A DNA stretch of 64,000 nucleotides from an uncultured Rhodoferax sp. (GTDB lineage: Bacteria > Pseudomonadota > Gammaproteobacteria > Burkholderiales > Burkholderiaceae_C). The notes below the pieces were generated by a model. The model was given only the letters and a program-made list of their open reading frames with translations, ran no database searches and had not been told where the DNA came from. A program made the translations under genes and the position numbers. Each line of letters opens with the position of its first letter. Position 1 is the stretch's first letter. The stretch is taken from NCBI RefSeq assembly GCF_946221635.1, contig NZ_CAMIHB010000020.1:1-64000 (forward strand). The letters are read 5' to 3'. Shown piece after piece: positions 8,490-16,567 of the stretch.

Positions 8490-8513
8490 TCTCCAATCCA
8501 CCTCCGCACCCCC

Positions 8514-9164
8514 GTGGACCTGTTTGACGACCTGCCCCTCGCCGCTGAAGACCTGCGCACCGCCATCGCGCCCGGTGCGGTGCTGCTGCGCGGCCTGGGC
8601 CGGGCGGACGATGCGCAGTTGCTGGCCGCAGCCGAGTCCGTCATCGCCCAGTTGCCGCTGCGCCACCTGCACACGCCGGGCGGCTACACCATGTCCATCC
8701 AGACCACGCGCTGCGGCAGCATGGGCTGGACCTCGGAGCCCGGCGGCTACCGCTACGCCGCCGCCAACCCCCAGACCCGCCAGCCCTGGCCCGCCATGCC
8801 GCAGTGCCTGATGGACTTTGCGGTGTGCGCCGCTGCCCAGGCGGGCTACCCCGGTTTCGTGCCCGACTCCTGCCTCATCAACCAGTACCTGCCGGGCAAC
8901 AAACTTGGTCTGCACCAGGACCGCGACGAGCGCGACCTGCGTGCGCCTGTGGTGTCGCTCTCGCTGGGCCTGCCCGCCACCTTTCTCTTCGGCGGCCTGC
9001 AGCGCAGCGGCAAAACCCAGCGCTTCCGCCTGGCCCATGGGGACGTGGTGGTCTGGGGCGGCCCGTCACGCCTGGCGTTTCACGGCGTGCTGCCCGTGGC
9101 CGACGGCGACCACCCGCTGGTGGGCCGGCGCCGTATCAACCTCACGTTTCGCAAAGTTGCGTAG
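8514..9164 (+). CDS. alkB: alpha-ketoglutarate-dependent DNA dioxygenase AlkB
   Basis: AlkB oxidatively demethylates 1-methyladenine and 3-methylcytosine in DNA using Fe(II) and 2-oxoglutarate. The iron ligands are visible as GLHQDRDE (His and Asp) and AFHGV (His), and the C-terminal RRRINLTFR carries the 2-oxoglutarate arginine. The upstream conserved INQYLPG segment is present. The open frame extends to an ATG at 8418, but that would place the LexA box inside the gene. Starting at the GTG at 8514 gives 216 residues, the length of E. coli AlkB, with the VDLF opening seen in the family. Confidence 0.9.
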   Translation: MDLFDDLPLAAEDLRTAIAPGAVLLRGLGRADDAQLLAAAESVIAQLPLRHLHTPGGYTMSIQTTRCGSMGWTSEPGGYRYAAANPQTRQPWPAMPQCLMDFAVCAAAQAGYPGFVPDSCLINQYLPGNKLGLHQDRDERDLRAPVVSLSLGLPATFLFGGLQRSGKTQRFRLAHGDVVVWGGPSRLAFHGVLPVADGDHPLVGRRRINLTFRKVA

Positions 9165-9170
9165 CGGGGG

Positions 9171-9914
9171 CTAAGCGCTGCCGGCGCGCTGGCGTGCCAG
9201 GTGCACCTGGTGCAGTGTGATCTTGCGCACCTCGGCCTGGCTGCTGCCAATGTGGGCGCGCAGCAGGCGCGTGGCCTCGTCGCCGCGCTTGCGCAGAATG
9301 GCCTTGAGGATCTTGGCGTGCTCGTCGTAGGTGGCCTCGATGCGCGCCGGCTTGGTGAAATCCAGCCGGCGGATGATGCGGATGCGGTCCGTCACATCGC
9401 GGTGCACGCGCGCCATCTCCTCATTGCCGGCGGCTGCCACCAAGGTGCTGTGGAAGGCCTCGTCCCACTGGCTTACCTGCTGCGTGTCGGTGCTGCGCTG
9501 TGCCGGCGGCACCATCCAGATGGCGCTGAGCTGGTCCAGCAGCGCGTGCTTGATGGGGCGGCGCGATGTGCCGTCTTCGCACAGCGTGTGGGCGGCCGCG
9601 GTCTCCAGCACCATGCGCAGGTCGTAGAGCTGGTCAAACTGGTCAAAGTCAAACGGCAGCACGCGCCAGCCGCTGCGAAACAGCACCTCCACCAAACCTT
9701 CCTGCTGCAGCCGGGTCAGCGCCTGGCGCACAGGCGTGCGTGACACGCCCAGCCGTTCGCTGATTTCGTTCTCGGTAAAGCGGTCGCCTGGCACCAGGCG
9801 GAAATCGCCCACATCGGCCTTGAGCTGGTCGTAGACCTCGTCTGCACGCGAACGCCGTTCGGCGGCAGGGGCGGCGGGCGCTGGGGTCTTGGGTGTGCGG
9901 GTGGTCGTTGGCAT
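9171..9914 (-). CDS. GntR family regulator, FCD (FadR-type) subfamily
   Basis: The 247-residue protein has a winged helix at about residues 25-95 (ENEISERLGVSRTPVRQALTRLQQEGL), followed by an all-helical FCD ligand domain with conserved Asp/Arg/His positions that often bind a metal and a carboxylate. It is the last gene of the ureide operon, 34 bases after the second cysteine hydrolase, so it probably regulates that operon. The start at 9914 (MPTTTRTP) gives a short disordered N-terminus. The longer frame upstream only mirrors the hydrolase gene. Confidence 0.88.
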   Translation of the reverse strand: MPTTTRTPKTPAPAAPAAERRSRADEVYDQLKADVGDFRLVPGDRFTENEISERLGVSRTPVRQALTRLQQEGLVEVLFRSGWRVLPFDFDQFDQLYDLRMVLETAAAHTLCEDGTSRRPIKHALLDQLSAIWMVPPAQRSTDTQQVSQWDEAFHSTLVAAAGNEEMARVHRDVTDRIRIIRRLDFTKPARIEATYDEHAKILKAILRKRGDEATRLLRAHIGSSQAEVRKITLHQVHLARQRAGSA

Positions 9915-9948
9915 CGCACCAAACTCTAGCAGCGTTCGCCGGGGCGCA

Positions 9949-10611
9949 TCAGCCTTGCAGGCCCTGCAGCAGCAGCGCGCTGGGCGTGGTCCAGCCCACA
10001 ATGCCGCCTTGCGCATGCACCATGGCCACCGTCGCCGTCTTGAAGGCCGGGAAGTAGCTCTCGGTGCAATCCTCCAGCAACAGGGCCTCATAGCCGCGGT
10101 CATTGGCCTCGCGCATGGAGGTCTGCACGCAGACCTCGGTGGTCACGCCCATGAACAGCAACTGGCGTATGCCCCGTTCCTGCAGCATCTCGTGCAGGCC
10201 GGTGGCGTAGAAGGCGCCCTTGCCGGGTTTGTCGATGACGATTTCGCCCTCCGCCGGCGCCAGCTCGGGAATGATCTGGTTGCCCGGCTCTCCCGCGACC
10301 AGCACGCGGCCCATGGGGCCCACATCGCCAATGCGCAGCCTAGGGTTGCCACGGTTGCGCTTGGCCGGCGGGCAGTCCGACAGGTCGGGCGCATGCGCTT
10401 CGCGCGTGTGCACCACCAGGCCACCGTGGGCGCGCCACGCCGCCAGCACGCGCTGGCAGGCCGGAATGATGGCCTGCAGCAGGGACACATCGTTCCCCAG
10501 GCTCTCGCCAAAGCCGCCGGGTTCCACAAAGTCGCGCTGCATGTCGATGATGACCAGCGCGGCCTGCGCGGGCTCCAGCGAAAAATCAAAGGGCTGTGCG
10601 GCAATCTTCAT
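9949..10611 (-). CDS. isochorismatase-family cysteine hydrolase (triuret/ureide hydrolase candidate)
   Basis: The 220-residue protein has the isochorismatase-fold catalytic set: Asp23 in VIIDMQRDF, Lys in VIDKPGKGAFY, and Cys in GVTTEVCVQTSMREANDRG. Amidases of this fold cleave C-N bonds of ureides and carbamoyl compounds. It overlaps the ABC ATPase gene by four bases and has a paralogue two genes away that looks like biuret hydrolase. In such pairs one enzyme may act on triuret, giving carboxybiuret, the substrate of AtzE. That assignment is inference; ureidoacrylate- or carbamoyl-sarcosine-type substrates are alternatives. Confidence 0.85.
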   Translation of the reverse strand: MKIAAQPFDFSLEPAQAALVIIDMQRDFVEPGGFGESLGNDVSLLQAIIPACQRVLAAWRAHGGLVVHTREAHAPDLSDCPPAKRNRGNPRLRIGDVGPMGRVLVAGEPGNQIIPELAPAEGEIVIDKPGKGAFYATGLHEMLQERGIRQLLFMGVTTEVCVQTSMREANDRGYEALLLEDCTESYFPAFKTATVAMVHAQGGIVGWTTPSALLLQGLQG

Positions 10612-12200
10612 GCGTGTCCTCCGCCCATGTGGGCTCCTATTTCCTTGCGGTCTGCGCTGGCGGCGCTCGTCTCAAACACCACGCGGCCTTCGCTCATCAC
10701 CACGATGCGGTCGGCCAACTCCAGCAGCTCGTCCAGGTCTTCGCTGATCAGCAGCACCCCCGCGCCGCGGTCGCGCACCTGCCGGATACGCAGATGGATG
10801 TCGGCCACGGCCGAGAAGTCCAGCCCGAACACCGGGTTGGCCGCAATCAGGACCTTGATGTCGCCCGCCAGCTCGCGCGCCAGCACCGCGCGCTGCACAT
10901 TGCCGCCGGACAGGCTGCGGATGGGCGCATCCTCGCCCTGCGTCTTCACGCCCAGGTCGGCAATCCAGGCGCGTGCGCGGTGGCGCCAGGCCGCCTTGCG
11001 CAGCCAGCCGCCGCGCGACAGCGGGGGCTGGTCAAAATCGCGCAGCGCCATGTTGTCCGACACCGAGAGCTCGCCCACGCAGGCATTGCGCAGCGGCTCC
11101 TCGGGCAGGCTGCGCACGCACAGCCGGCGGTTTTCTTCGCGCGTGGCACGGTAGGGCTGGCCGCTGACCTGCACCACGCCATTCAGCCGCGAGCGCTGGC
11201 CCACCAGCGCCTCCACCAGCTCGCGTTGGCCGTTGCCCGAGACACCGGCTATGCCCAGAATCTCGCCCGCGTGCACCTGCAGGTGCACGCCGTCCAGCGC
11301 CAGCTTGCCGCGGTCGCCCATGGCATGCAGGTCGTGCACCTGCAGGGCCGGGATCGTGTTGTTTGCTATCGTTTCAGGAGCTGCTGGCGCAATAGATTCG
11401 GGGGATGGAAGCCCATTTGGCTCTGAAGCGGGCGTGTCTGCGCTGTTTTCGCCCATCATGGCCTGGGCCAGCAGGGTGGGGTGGGTGTCGGGCACCAGGG
11501 CGTGGTGCACGGCGCGGCCGCGGCGTAGCACGGTGACCGCGTCGGCATAGGCCATCACCTCGCGGAACTTGTGCGTGATGATGATCACCGAGCACTGGCC
11601 GCTGTGTGCCAGTTGGCGCACATGGCCCAGTACGTCGTCGGCTTCCTGCGGCGTCAGCACCGAGGTCGGCTCGTCCAGGATCAGCAGGCGCGGCTTGAGG
11701 TAGAGCTGCTTGAGCAACTCCAGCTTCTGTTTCTCGCCCGCTGCCAGTTCGGCGGGCCGGGCGTCCAGGTCCAACTGGAACGGTGTGGTTGCCAGAAAGG
11801 CCGCCAGCTCCGCGCGCTTGGCCTTCCAGTTCACCAGTGCCGGAATTTGGTTGCCCGCGAGCAGCAGATTTTCGGCGACGCTCATGCCCGGCGCCAGCGT
11901 GAAGTGCTGGTACACCATGCCAATACCCAGAGCGCGTGCCACCACCGGGTTGGCAATGTCGTGCTCACGGGCGTCGATCAAGATGCCGCCGCCATCGGGC
12001 CGCTGGAACCCGGCCACACACTTCACCAGCGTGCTCTTGCCTGCGCCGTTTTCGCCCAGCAGTGCGTGCACCGTGCCCGGCTCCACACGCATGCTGACCT
12101 GGTCCATGGCGGTGAAGCTGCCGAAGCGCTTGGTCAGCGCATAGGTCTCCAGCGCCATGGCGCCGGTGGCGGGGCGGGGTGGGGGAATGAGATCGCTCAT
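10608..12200 (-). CDS. ABC transporter ATP-binding protein, double-domain (BMP/nucleoside type; AtzW-like)
   Basis: The 530-residue protein has two nucleotide-binding domains. The first has Walker A GENGAGKST, a divergent signature LAAGEKQKLE and Walker B LLILDEPTSVLT. The second has GVSGNGQRE, signature LSGGNVQRA, and a degenerate Walker B (AANPVFGLD). This is the usual asymmetric pattern of transporters that pair with BMP-family binding proteins. The linker at about residues 265-280 is encoded by a 42-bp repeat (11365-11406). It starts with ATGA overlapping the biuret-hydrolase stop and ends by overlapping the next hydrolase start. Confidence 0.92.
   Translation of the reverse strand: MSDLIPPPRPATGAMALETYALTKRFGSFTAMDQVSMRVEPGTVHALLGENGAGKSTLVKCVAGFQRPDGGGILIDAREHDIANPVVARALGIGMVYQHFTLAPGMSVAENLLLAGNQIPALVNWKAKRAELAAFLATTPFQLDLDARPAELAAGEKQKLELLKQLYLKPRLLILDEPTSVLTPQEADDVLGHVRQLAHSGQCSVIIITHKFREVMAYADAVTVLRRGRAVHHALVPDTHPTLLAQAMMGENSADTPASEPNGLPSPESIAPAAPETIANNTIPALQVHDLHAMGDRGKLALDGVHLQVHAGEILGIAGVSGNGQRELVEALVGQRSRLNGVVQVSGQPYRATREENRRLCVRSLPEEPLRNACVGELSVSDNMALRDFDQPPLSRGGWLRKAAWRHRARAWIADLGVKTQGEDAPIRSLSGGNVQRAVLARELAGDIKVLIAANPVFGLDFSAVADIHLRIRQVRDRGAGVLLISEDLDELLELADRIVVMSEGRVVFETSAASADRKEIGAHMGGGHA
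11365..11406 (-). repeat. 42-bp dispersed repeat, copy 4, inside the ABC ATPase gene
   Basis: The copy lies in frame within the linker between the two ATPase domains. It encodes approximately PESIAPAAPETIA on the minus strand. Its 42-base length equals that of the intergenic copies, and the gene remains open. The linker position explains why the insertion was tolerated. Confidence 0.78.
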
Positions 12201-12889
12201 GCCAGTGCCTCCAGCAGCGCGCTGGTGGGGGCATGCGCGCCAAACACCCCCCCTTGCATGGTGATCATCTTCAGCGCGGCGTCGTGGTTGCCGGGGTCGG
12301 TGGCGGCGGTGCCGTCGCTCAGCAGCAGGCATTCAAAGCCGCGGTCGTTGGCGTCGCGCATGGTGGTGTGCACACATACATCGGTGGTGATGCCCGCGAG
12401 GATCAGGTTGGCAATGCCGCGCGTGCGCAGCACCAGCTCCAGGTCGGTGGCATAGAACGAGCCCTTGCCGGGCTTGTCGATCACCACCTCGCCGGGCAGC
12501 GGCGCCAGCTCGGGAATGATCTCCCAGCCCGGCTCGCCGCGCACCAGGATGCGGCCGCAGGGCCCGGCGTCGCCAATGCCGATGCCGTTGCGGCCAATCT
12601 GCTGCGAGCGCCAGCGCTTGTTGGCCGGCAGGTCGGCCAGGTCGGGGCGGTGGCCTTCGCGCGTGTGCATCACCGCATAGCCCAGGCTGCGCATGCGCGC
12701 CATCAGGCGCTGCAGTGGCGCGATGGGCGCGCGCGTCAGCGCAATGTCGTAGCCCATGTTGTCCACATAGCCGCCGGGGCCGCAGAAGTCGATCTGCATG
12801 TCGATCACCAGCAGCGCCGTGTTGTCGGGCCGCAGGTCGCCGTTCCAGGGCCAGGCGTAGGGGTTGGCGCTCACAAATTTTGAAGTCAT
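12197..12889 (-). CDS. biuH: biuret hydrolase-like cysteine hydrolase (isochorismatase family)
   Basis: The 230-residue protein carries Asp in LLVIDMQIDFCGPGGY, Lys in VVIDKPGKGSFYATDLE, and Cys in GITTDVCVHTTMRDANDRG. It also has the GHRPDLADLPANKRWRSQ and CGRILVRGEPGWEIIPEL stretches that I associate with characterised biuret hydrolases of Rhizobium and Herbaspirillum. The reaction would be biuret plus water to allophanate and ammonia, feeding AtzF in the same operon. The start at 12889 gives the family's N-terminus. RutB-type ureidoacrylate hydrolase is a less likely alternative. Confidence 0.82.
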   Translation of the reverse strand: MTSKFVSANPYAWPWNGDLRPDNTALLVIDMQIDFCGPGGYVDNMGYDIALTRAPIAPLQRLMARMRSLGYAVMHTREGHRPDLADLPANKRWRSQQIGRNGIGIGDAGPCGRILVRGEPGWEIIPELAPLPGEVVIDKPGKGSFYATDLELVLRTRGIANLILAGITTDVCVHTTMRDANDRGFECLLLSDGTAATDPGNHDAALKMITMQGGVFGAHAPTSALLEALA

Positions 12890-12950
12890 GGAATAGTCCT
12901 CGGAAGAGCGTGCAGATCCCAGGGACACCGCGGGACTAGCTTGGCTAGAC

Positions 12951-13008
12951 CGCCGGTGTCGCCCCCTGCAAGGGGGGAGGCGGCTACACGCAGTGAGCAA
13001 GCAACGGG
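12951..13008. repeat. GC-rich hairpin repeat between operon genes
   Basis: The segment contains GCCCCCTGCAAGGGGGGAGGC, which can form a strong hairpin, followed by a CACGCAGTGAGCAAGC tail. It looks like a dispersed intergenic element rather than coding sequence. It separates permease 2 from the biuret hydrolase-like gene, the only sizeable gap in the distal part of the operon, and might attenuate transcription or set mRNA stability. Confidence 0.5.
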
Positions 13009-13016
13009 GGTGTTCA

Positions 13017-13937
13017 TCATTTGACGGAGGAGAGCTCGCCGGGGCTGCCCTGCACCACCTGGTTGGGTTTGCAGGTGATCACCAGAATGACCAGCGTGAG
13101 CACATAGGGGACGGTGTTGAACAGGTGGTAGCCCCAGCCAATACCGGCCGACTGCAGCGCCGGCCCCAGCGCCCCAGCCCCGCCGAACAGCGCCGCCGCA
13201 CCAATGCAACGCAGCGGGCTCCAACGCGCAAAGATGACCAGGGCCACGGCAATCAGACCCTGGCCGCTGGAGATGCCCTCGTTCCAGCTGCCGGGGTAGA
13301 ACAGGCTCAGGCTGGCGCCACCCAGGCCGGCAATCATGCCGCCCAGGGTGGTGGCGGCCAGGCGGATGCCGTTGACCGAGTAGCCCAGCGCGCGCGCCGC
13401 ATGCGCCGAGTCACCCGCCATGCGCACCAGCAGGCCGCAGCGCGTGCGCGTGAAGGCCCATGCCAAAACGATGGCGATGACCAAGCCCACCGGCAGCAAG
13501 GCATTCACTTTCAGCGCCGAGCGGATGGCCGCCGAATCGCTCCATTCGCCCAGCGCAATCGCGGCAATCTGCGGCGCCTGCGGCTGGATCAGCGGCTTGC
13601 CCAGGTAGAAGGCCAGGCCCGTGCCCAGCAGCATGAGCGCAATGCCCGTGGCCACGTCGTTCACGCGCGGCAGTGCGCACAGCAGCCCGTGCAACGCCGC
13701 CAGCAGGCCACCGGCCAGCGCGCCACACAACACGCCCACCAGCGCCGAGCCACTGACATAGGCGCCCCCAAAGGCCGCCATGGCAGAGAGCACCAACACC
13801 CCCTCCAGCCCCAGGTTGATGCGGCCGGACTTCTCGGTCAGGCATTCGCCCAGGCTCACAAACAGAAACGGCACACCCACGCGCAGGGCGCCACCCACCA
13901 GGCCCGCGAACAGGGCAATCCATTGGTCTGCAGTCAT
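13017..13937 (-). CDS. ABC transporter permease (BMP/nucleoside type, second permease)
   Basis: The 306-residue membrane protein of the BPD_transp_2 family has about nine hydrophobic helices. It carries the family's LGECLTEKSGRINLGLEGVLV opening motif and an internal GLLVRMAGDSAHAARALGYSV loop. ATG 13937 follows GGAGGAAAG and overlaps the stop of permease 1 by four bases. It should form the heterodimeric channel with permease 1, energised by the double ATPase and supplied by the BMP protein. The substrate is probably a ureide or other nitrogen-rich compound, judging from the enzymes encoded alongside. Confidence 0.92.
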   Translation of the reverse strand: MTADQWIALFAGLVGGALRVGVPFLFVSLGECLTEKSGRINLGLEGVLVLSAMAAFGGAYVSGSALVGVLCGALAGGLLAALHGLLCALPRVNDVATGIALMLLGTGLAFYLGKPLIQPQAPQIAAIALGEWSDSAAIRSALKVNALLPVGLVIAIVLAWAFTRTRCGLLVRMAGDSAHAARALGYSVNGIRLAATTLGGMIAGLGGASLSLFYPGSWNEGISSGQGLIAVALVIFARWSPLRCIGAAALFGGAGALGPALQSAGIGWGYHLFNTVPYVLTLVILVITCKPNQVVQGSPGELSSVK

Positions 13938-14977
13938 GCGGCTTTCCTCCCCGGCAGGCGCAGCCAGTCGCGCTCGCGCAGTGCCTCGCTGGCCAGAATC
14001 AGTACAAAGGCAATGCCCTGCAGCACCAGCACCGAGGCATCGGGCAGGCCCAGGCGGCGCTGCAGCAGGCTGCCCGCCGCGCCAAAGCCGCCAAACACAA
14101 TGGCCACCGGAATCACGGCCCACGGGTTCTGCCGCGCGATGAAGGCCACCAAAATGCCGGCGTAGCCATAGCCTGCGATCAGCGAGGCATTGGCGTTGGT
14201 GTGCACCGCCACCACCTCCACCGCACCGGCCAGCCCGGCGCAGGCACCGCCCAGCGCGCAGGCCGCGATGATGAGGCGGGAGGCCGGCAGCCCCACCAGC
14301 TGCGCCGTGCGCGGGTTACCCCCCACCACGCGCACCGCAAAGCCCGAGGCCGTCTGCCCCAGCCACAGCCCCAGGCCCACGCAGGCCAGCAGGCCCAGTA
14401 CCAGTCCCCAGTGCACATCGGAGCCGCCCATGCCCCCCATGAGCAGGCCCGCATCCAGCGTGTGGGTGGAGGGCTTGTTCAGGCTGGCCGGGTCGCGCAG
14501 CGGCCCCTCCACCAGATGCTTGAACACGCCGATGGCGATGTAGGCCAGCAGCAGGCTGCTGATGGTCTCGTTGATGCCGCGCACCTGGCGCAGCCAGCCG
14601 GCCAGGGCTATCCACAGCGCACCGGCCAGCGCACCCGCCGCACACACCACGGCGGTGCCCAGCGCGTTGCCGGGCAGTGGCAGCGCGTGGGCCACGGCCG
14701 CACAGGCCAGGCCCCCCAGCACCAGCGCCCCCTCGCCGCCAATGACCACCAGCCCCGCACGCGCCGGGATGGCCACGCACAGTGCGGTCAGCATCAGGGG
14801 TGCTGCGCGCTGCAGCGTGTTCTGCCATGAGAACCAGTCCCCAAACGCGCCCTTGAACAGCGTGAGCCAGACGTCCACCGGGTTCACCCCGGCGAAGCTG
14901 ACAAAGCCGCCAAACAGCAGCAGGGCCAGGCCCACGGCCAGGGTGGGCAGCAATAGGTCGTTGAGCGTGCGGTGCAT
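13934..14977 (-). CDS. ABC transporter permease (BMP/nucleoside type, first permease)
   Basis: The 347-residue membrane protein of the BPD_transp_2 family has about ten helices. It has the LTALCVAIPARAGLVVIGGEGALVLGG motif near residue 60 and the RVVGGNPRTAQLVGLPASR loop typical of purine/nucleoside-type permeases. The stop overlaps the start of permease 2. It lies 19 bases downstream of the binding-protein gene. The arrangement matches the atzTUVW transport genes described in Pseudomonas sp. ADP. Confidence 0.92.
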   Translation of the reverse strand: MHRTLNDLLLPTLAVGLALLLFGGFVSFAGVNPVDVWLTLFKGAFGDWFSWQNTLQRAAPLMLTALCVAIPARAGLVVIGGEGALVLGGLACAAVAHALPLPGNALGTAVVCAAGALAGALWIALAGWLRQVRGINETISSLLLAYIAIGVFKHLVEGPLRDPASLNKPSTHTLDAGLLMGGMGGSDVHWGLVLGLLACVGLGLWLGQTASGFAVRVVGGNPRTAQLVGLPASRLIIAACALGGACAGLAGAVEVVAVHTNANASLIAGYGYAGILVAFIARQNPWAVIPVAIVFGGFGAAGSLLQRRLGLPDASVLVLQGIAFVLILASEALRERDWLRLPGRKAA

Positions 14978-14996
14978 GGTGCGTGCGGACCCGTAG

Positions 14997-16103
14997 TCAA
15001 ATACTGCCGATGACGCCTTCGACCAGGTAGTTCATGCCTTCGAGCTTCAGGTCGGTCTGGGTCAGCACGGTGCCTGCGGGGATCACCACATTGCCCTTGT
15101 TGTCCTTCAGCGGGCCCTTGAAGATGTCGAACTTGCCGGCCATCATCTGCGCCTTGATGCCGTCGGCCGCCTTCTTGGCTGCGTCGGTCACGGCGGGGCC
15201 GTAGGCCGAGGTTTTCACGTAGCCGTCTTTCAGGCCGCCGCGCAGGAAGTTGGGATGGGGCTTGCCGGACTTGGCAGCGTCCACCATGGTCTTGTAGGCG
15301 GTCAGCCAGTTCCACTCGGCACCGGTCAGGTAGGCCTGGGGTGCCAGCTTGGCCTGGCTGGCGTGGTAGCCGCACACCATCTTGCCGCGCTTGGCCGCAG
15401 TTTCCACAATCACCTTGGGGCCGTCCACGTGCATGGTGAACACGTCCACGCCCTGGTCGGCCAGGCTGTTGGTGGCTTCGGCCTCCTTCACGGCCATGGA
15501 CCAGTCACCCGTGAAGATCACGCTGCAGGTGATGCCGGGCTTGACCGAGCGCGCACCCATCAGGAAGGCGTTGATGTTGCGCAGCACCTGCGGAATGGGC
15601 TTGGCCGCCACAAAGCCGAGCTTGCCGCTCTTGCTCATGTGGCCGGCCACCACGCCATTGAGGTACTGGCACTCGTCGATGTAGCCGAAGAAGCTGCCCA
15701 CGTTCTTGGGGTGCTTGCCCTCGGTCCACAGGCCGCCGCAGTGGGCAAAGCGCACATCGGGGTACTTGGCCGCCATGGCCAGGATGTGCGGGTCAAAGTA
15801 GCCGTAGGAGGTGGGGAACAGCAGCGAGGCGCCGTCCTGCGAAATCATGCCGCCCATGGTCTTTTGCACCACGGCGGTTTCGGGCACGTTTTCCTCTTCC
15901 ACCACCTTGATGCCGGGCATCTTCTTCAGTTCGGCGGCCGCTTCGGCCTGGGCCTGGTTGTAGCCAAAGTCGTCCCGCGGGCCCACGTAGATCACGCCCA
16001 CGGTCAGGGGCTTCTGCGCAAAGGCCAGGGGGCTCAGGCTGGCGGCGCCCAGGGCGGCCAAGGATTTCAGGGAGTCGCGGCGATTCAAGGTGGGTTGGCT
16101 CAT
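14997..16103 (-). CDS. BMP family ABC transporter substrate-binding protein (AtzT-like)
   Basis: The 368-residue protein begins with a twin-arginine signal (NRRDSLKSLAALGAASL) and an AFAQ cleavage region, so it should be exported folded by Tat. The mature part has the BMP fold opening VGVIYVGPRDDFGYNQAQ and the DGPKVIVETAAKRGKMVCGYH segment. BMP proteins bind nucleosides, purines and, for AtzT, guanine and hydroxyatrazine. Next to AtzEFGH homologues it probably captures a ureide or s-triazine-derived compound. The ribosome site GGAGAGAG precedes ATG 16103. Confidence 0.92.
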   Translation of the reverse strand: MSQPTLNRRDSLKSLAALGAASLSPLAFAQKPLTVGVIYVGPRDDFGYNQAQAEAAAELKKMPGIKVVEEENVPETAVVQKTMGGMISQDGASLLFPTSYGYFDPHILAMAAKYPDVRFAHCGGLWTEGKHPKNVGSFFGYIDECQYLNGVVAGHMSKSGKLGFVAAKPIPQVLRNINAFLMGARSVKPGITCSVIFTGDWSMAVKEAEATNSLADQGVDVFTMHVDGPKVIVETAAKRGKMVCGYHASQAKLAPQAYLTGAEWNWLTAYKTMVDAAKSGKPHPNFLRGGLKDGYVKTSAYGPAVTDAAKKAADGIKAQMMAGKFDIFKGPLKDNKGNVVIPAGTVLTQTDLKLEGMNYLVEGVIGSI

Positions 16104-16159
16104 GGTTCTCTCTCCGGTTCAGGTTGGTGAAGGACTAGCGGGAAGGGGATAAAGGGTCG

Positions 16160-16567
16160 TCAGGCGCCAGACTCGGTGAGCCAGCTCACATGCGCGGCCA
16201 CCACGCGCCAGCCCAGCGGCGTGCGCATCCAGGTCTGGCTTTGGCGGCCGGTCTTGCCGCTGCCGGTGCGGCGGAATTCGCAGTTGGCGGTGGCAAAGTC
16301 CTTGCCATAGGTGGTGATGACGGTGCGCAGCAGCTCGCGCGCCAGCCCTTGCGAGGGCCGCGCTGCGCGGAAGGCCTGGATGGCGGTATAGCCGTACAGG
16401 TTTTCGGTGGCGCCGTAGCGCAGGGTGTGCGGGCTGTCCCAGAACAGCGCGTCGAGCACGGCCACGTCGTTGCCCACCAGGGCCGCTTCGTAGCGCGCAA
16501 ACACCGCAGTGACTTCGGCCACCACATCGGGCAGGTTCACGGGCAGGGGCAGGGTGCTGATGTTCAC
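16160..16567 (-). CDS. atzH: AtzH-like protein (DUF3225, SnoaL-type fold)
   Basis: The 135-residue protein has the NTF2-like layout: FARYEAALVGNDVAVLDALFWDS at residues 23-45, then TLRYGATENLYGYTAIQAFRAAR, and a C-terminal QTWMRTPLGWRVVAAHVSWL strand pair. In Pseudomonas sp. ADP, atzH lies between atzE and atzF, and its exact role in cyanuric acid catabolism was unresolved as I recall. It starts with GTG, overlapping the atzE stop by four bases (GTGA), with GGAGAGCG as ribosome site. Confidence 0.85.
   Translation of the reverse strand: MNISTLPLPVNLPDVVAEVTAVFARYEAALVGNDVAVLDALFWDSPHTLRYGATENLYGYTAIQAFRAARPSQGLARELLRTVITTYGKDFATANCEFRRTGSGKTGRQSQTWMRTPLGWRVVAAHVSWLTESGA

Noticed and set aside
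8418..8513. 32-codon N-terminal extension of alkB
   Set aside because: It would put the LexA box inside the coding region and adds residues not found in AlkB, while the GTG start gives the standard 216-residue length.
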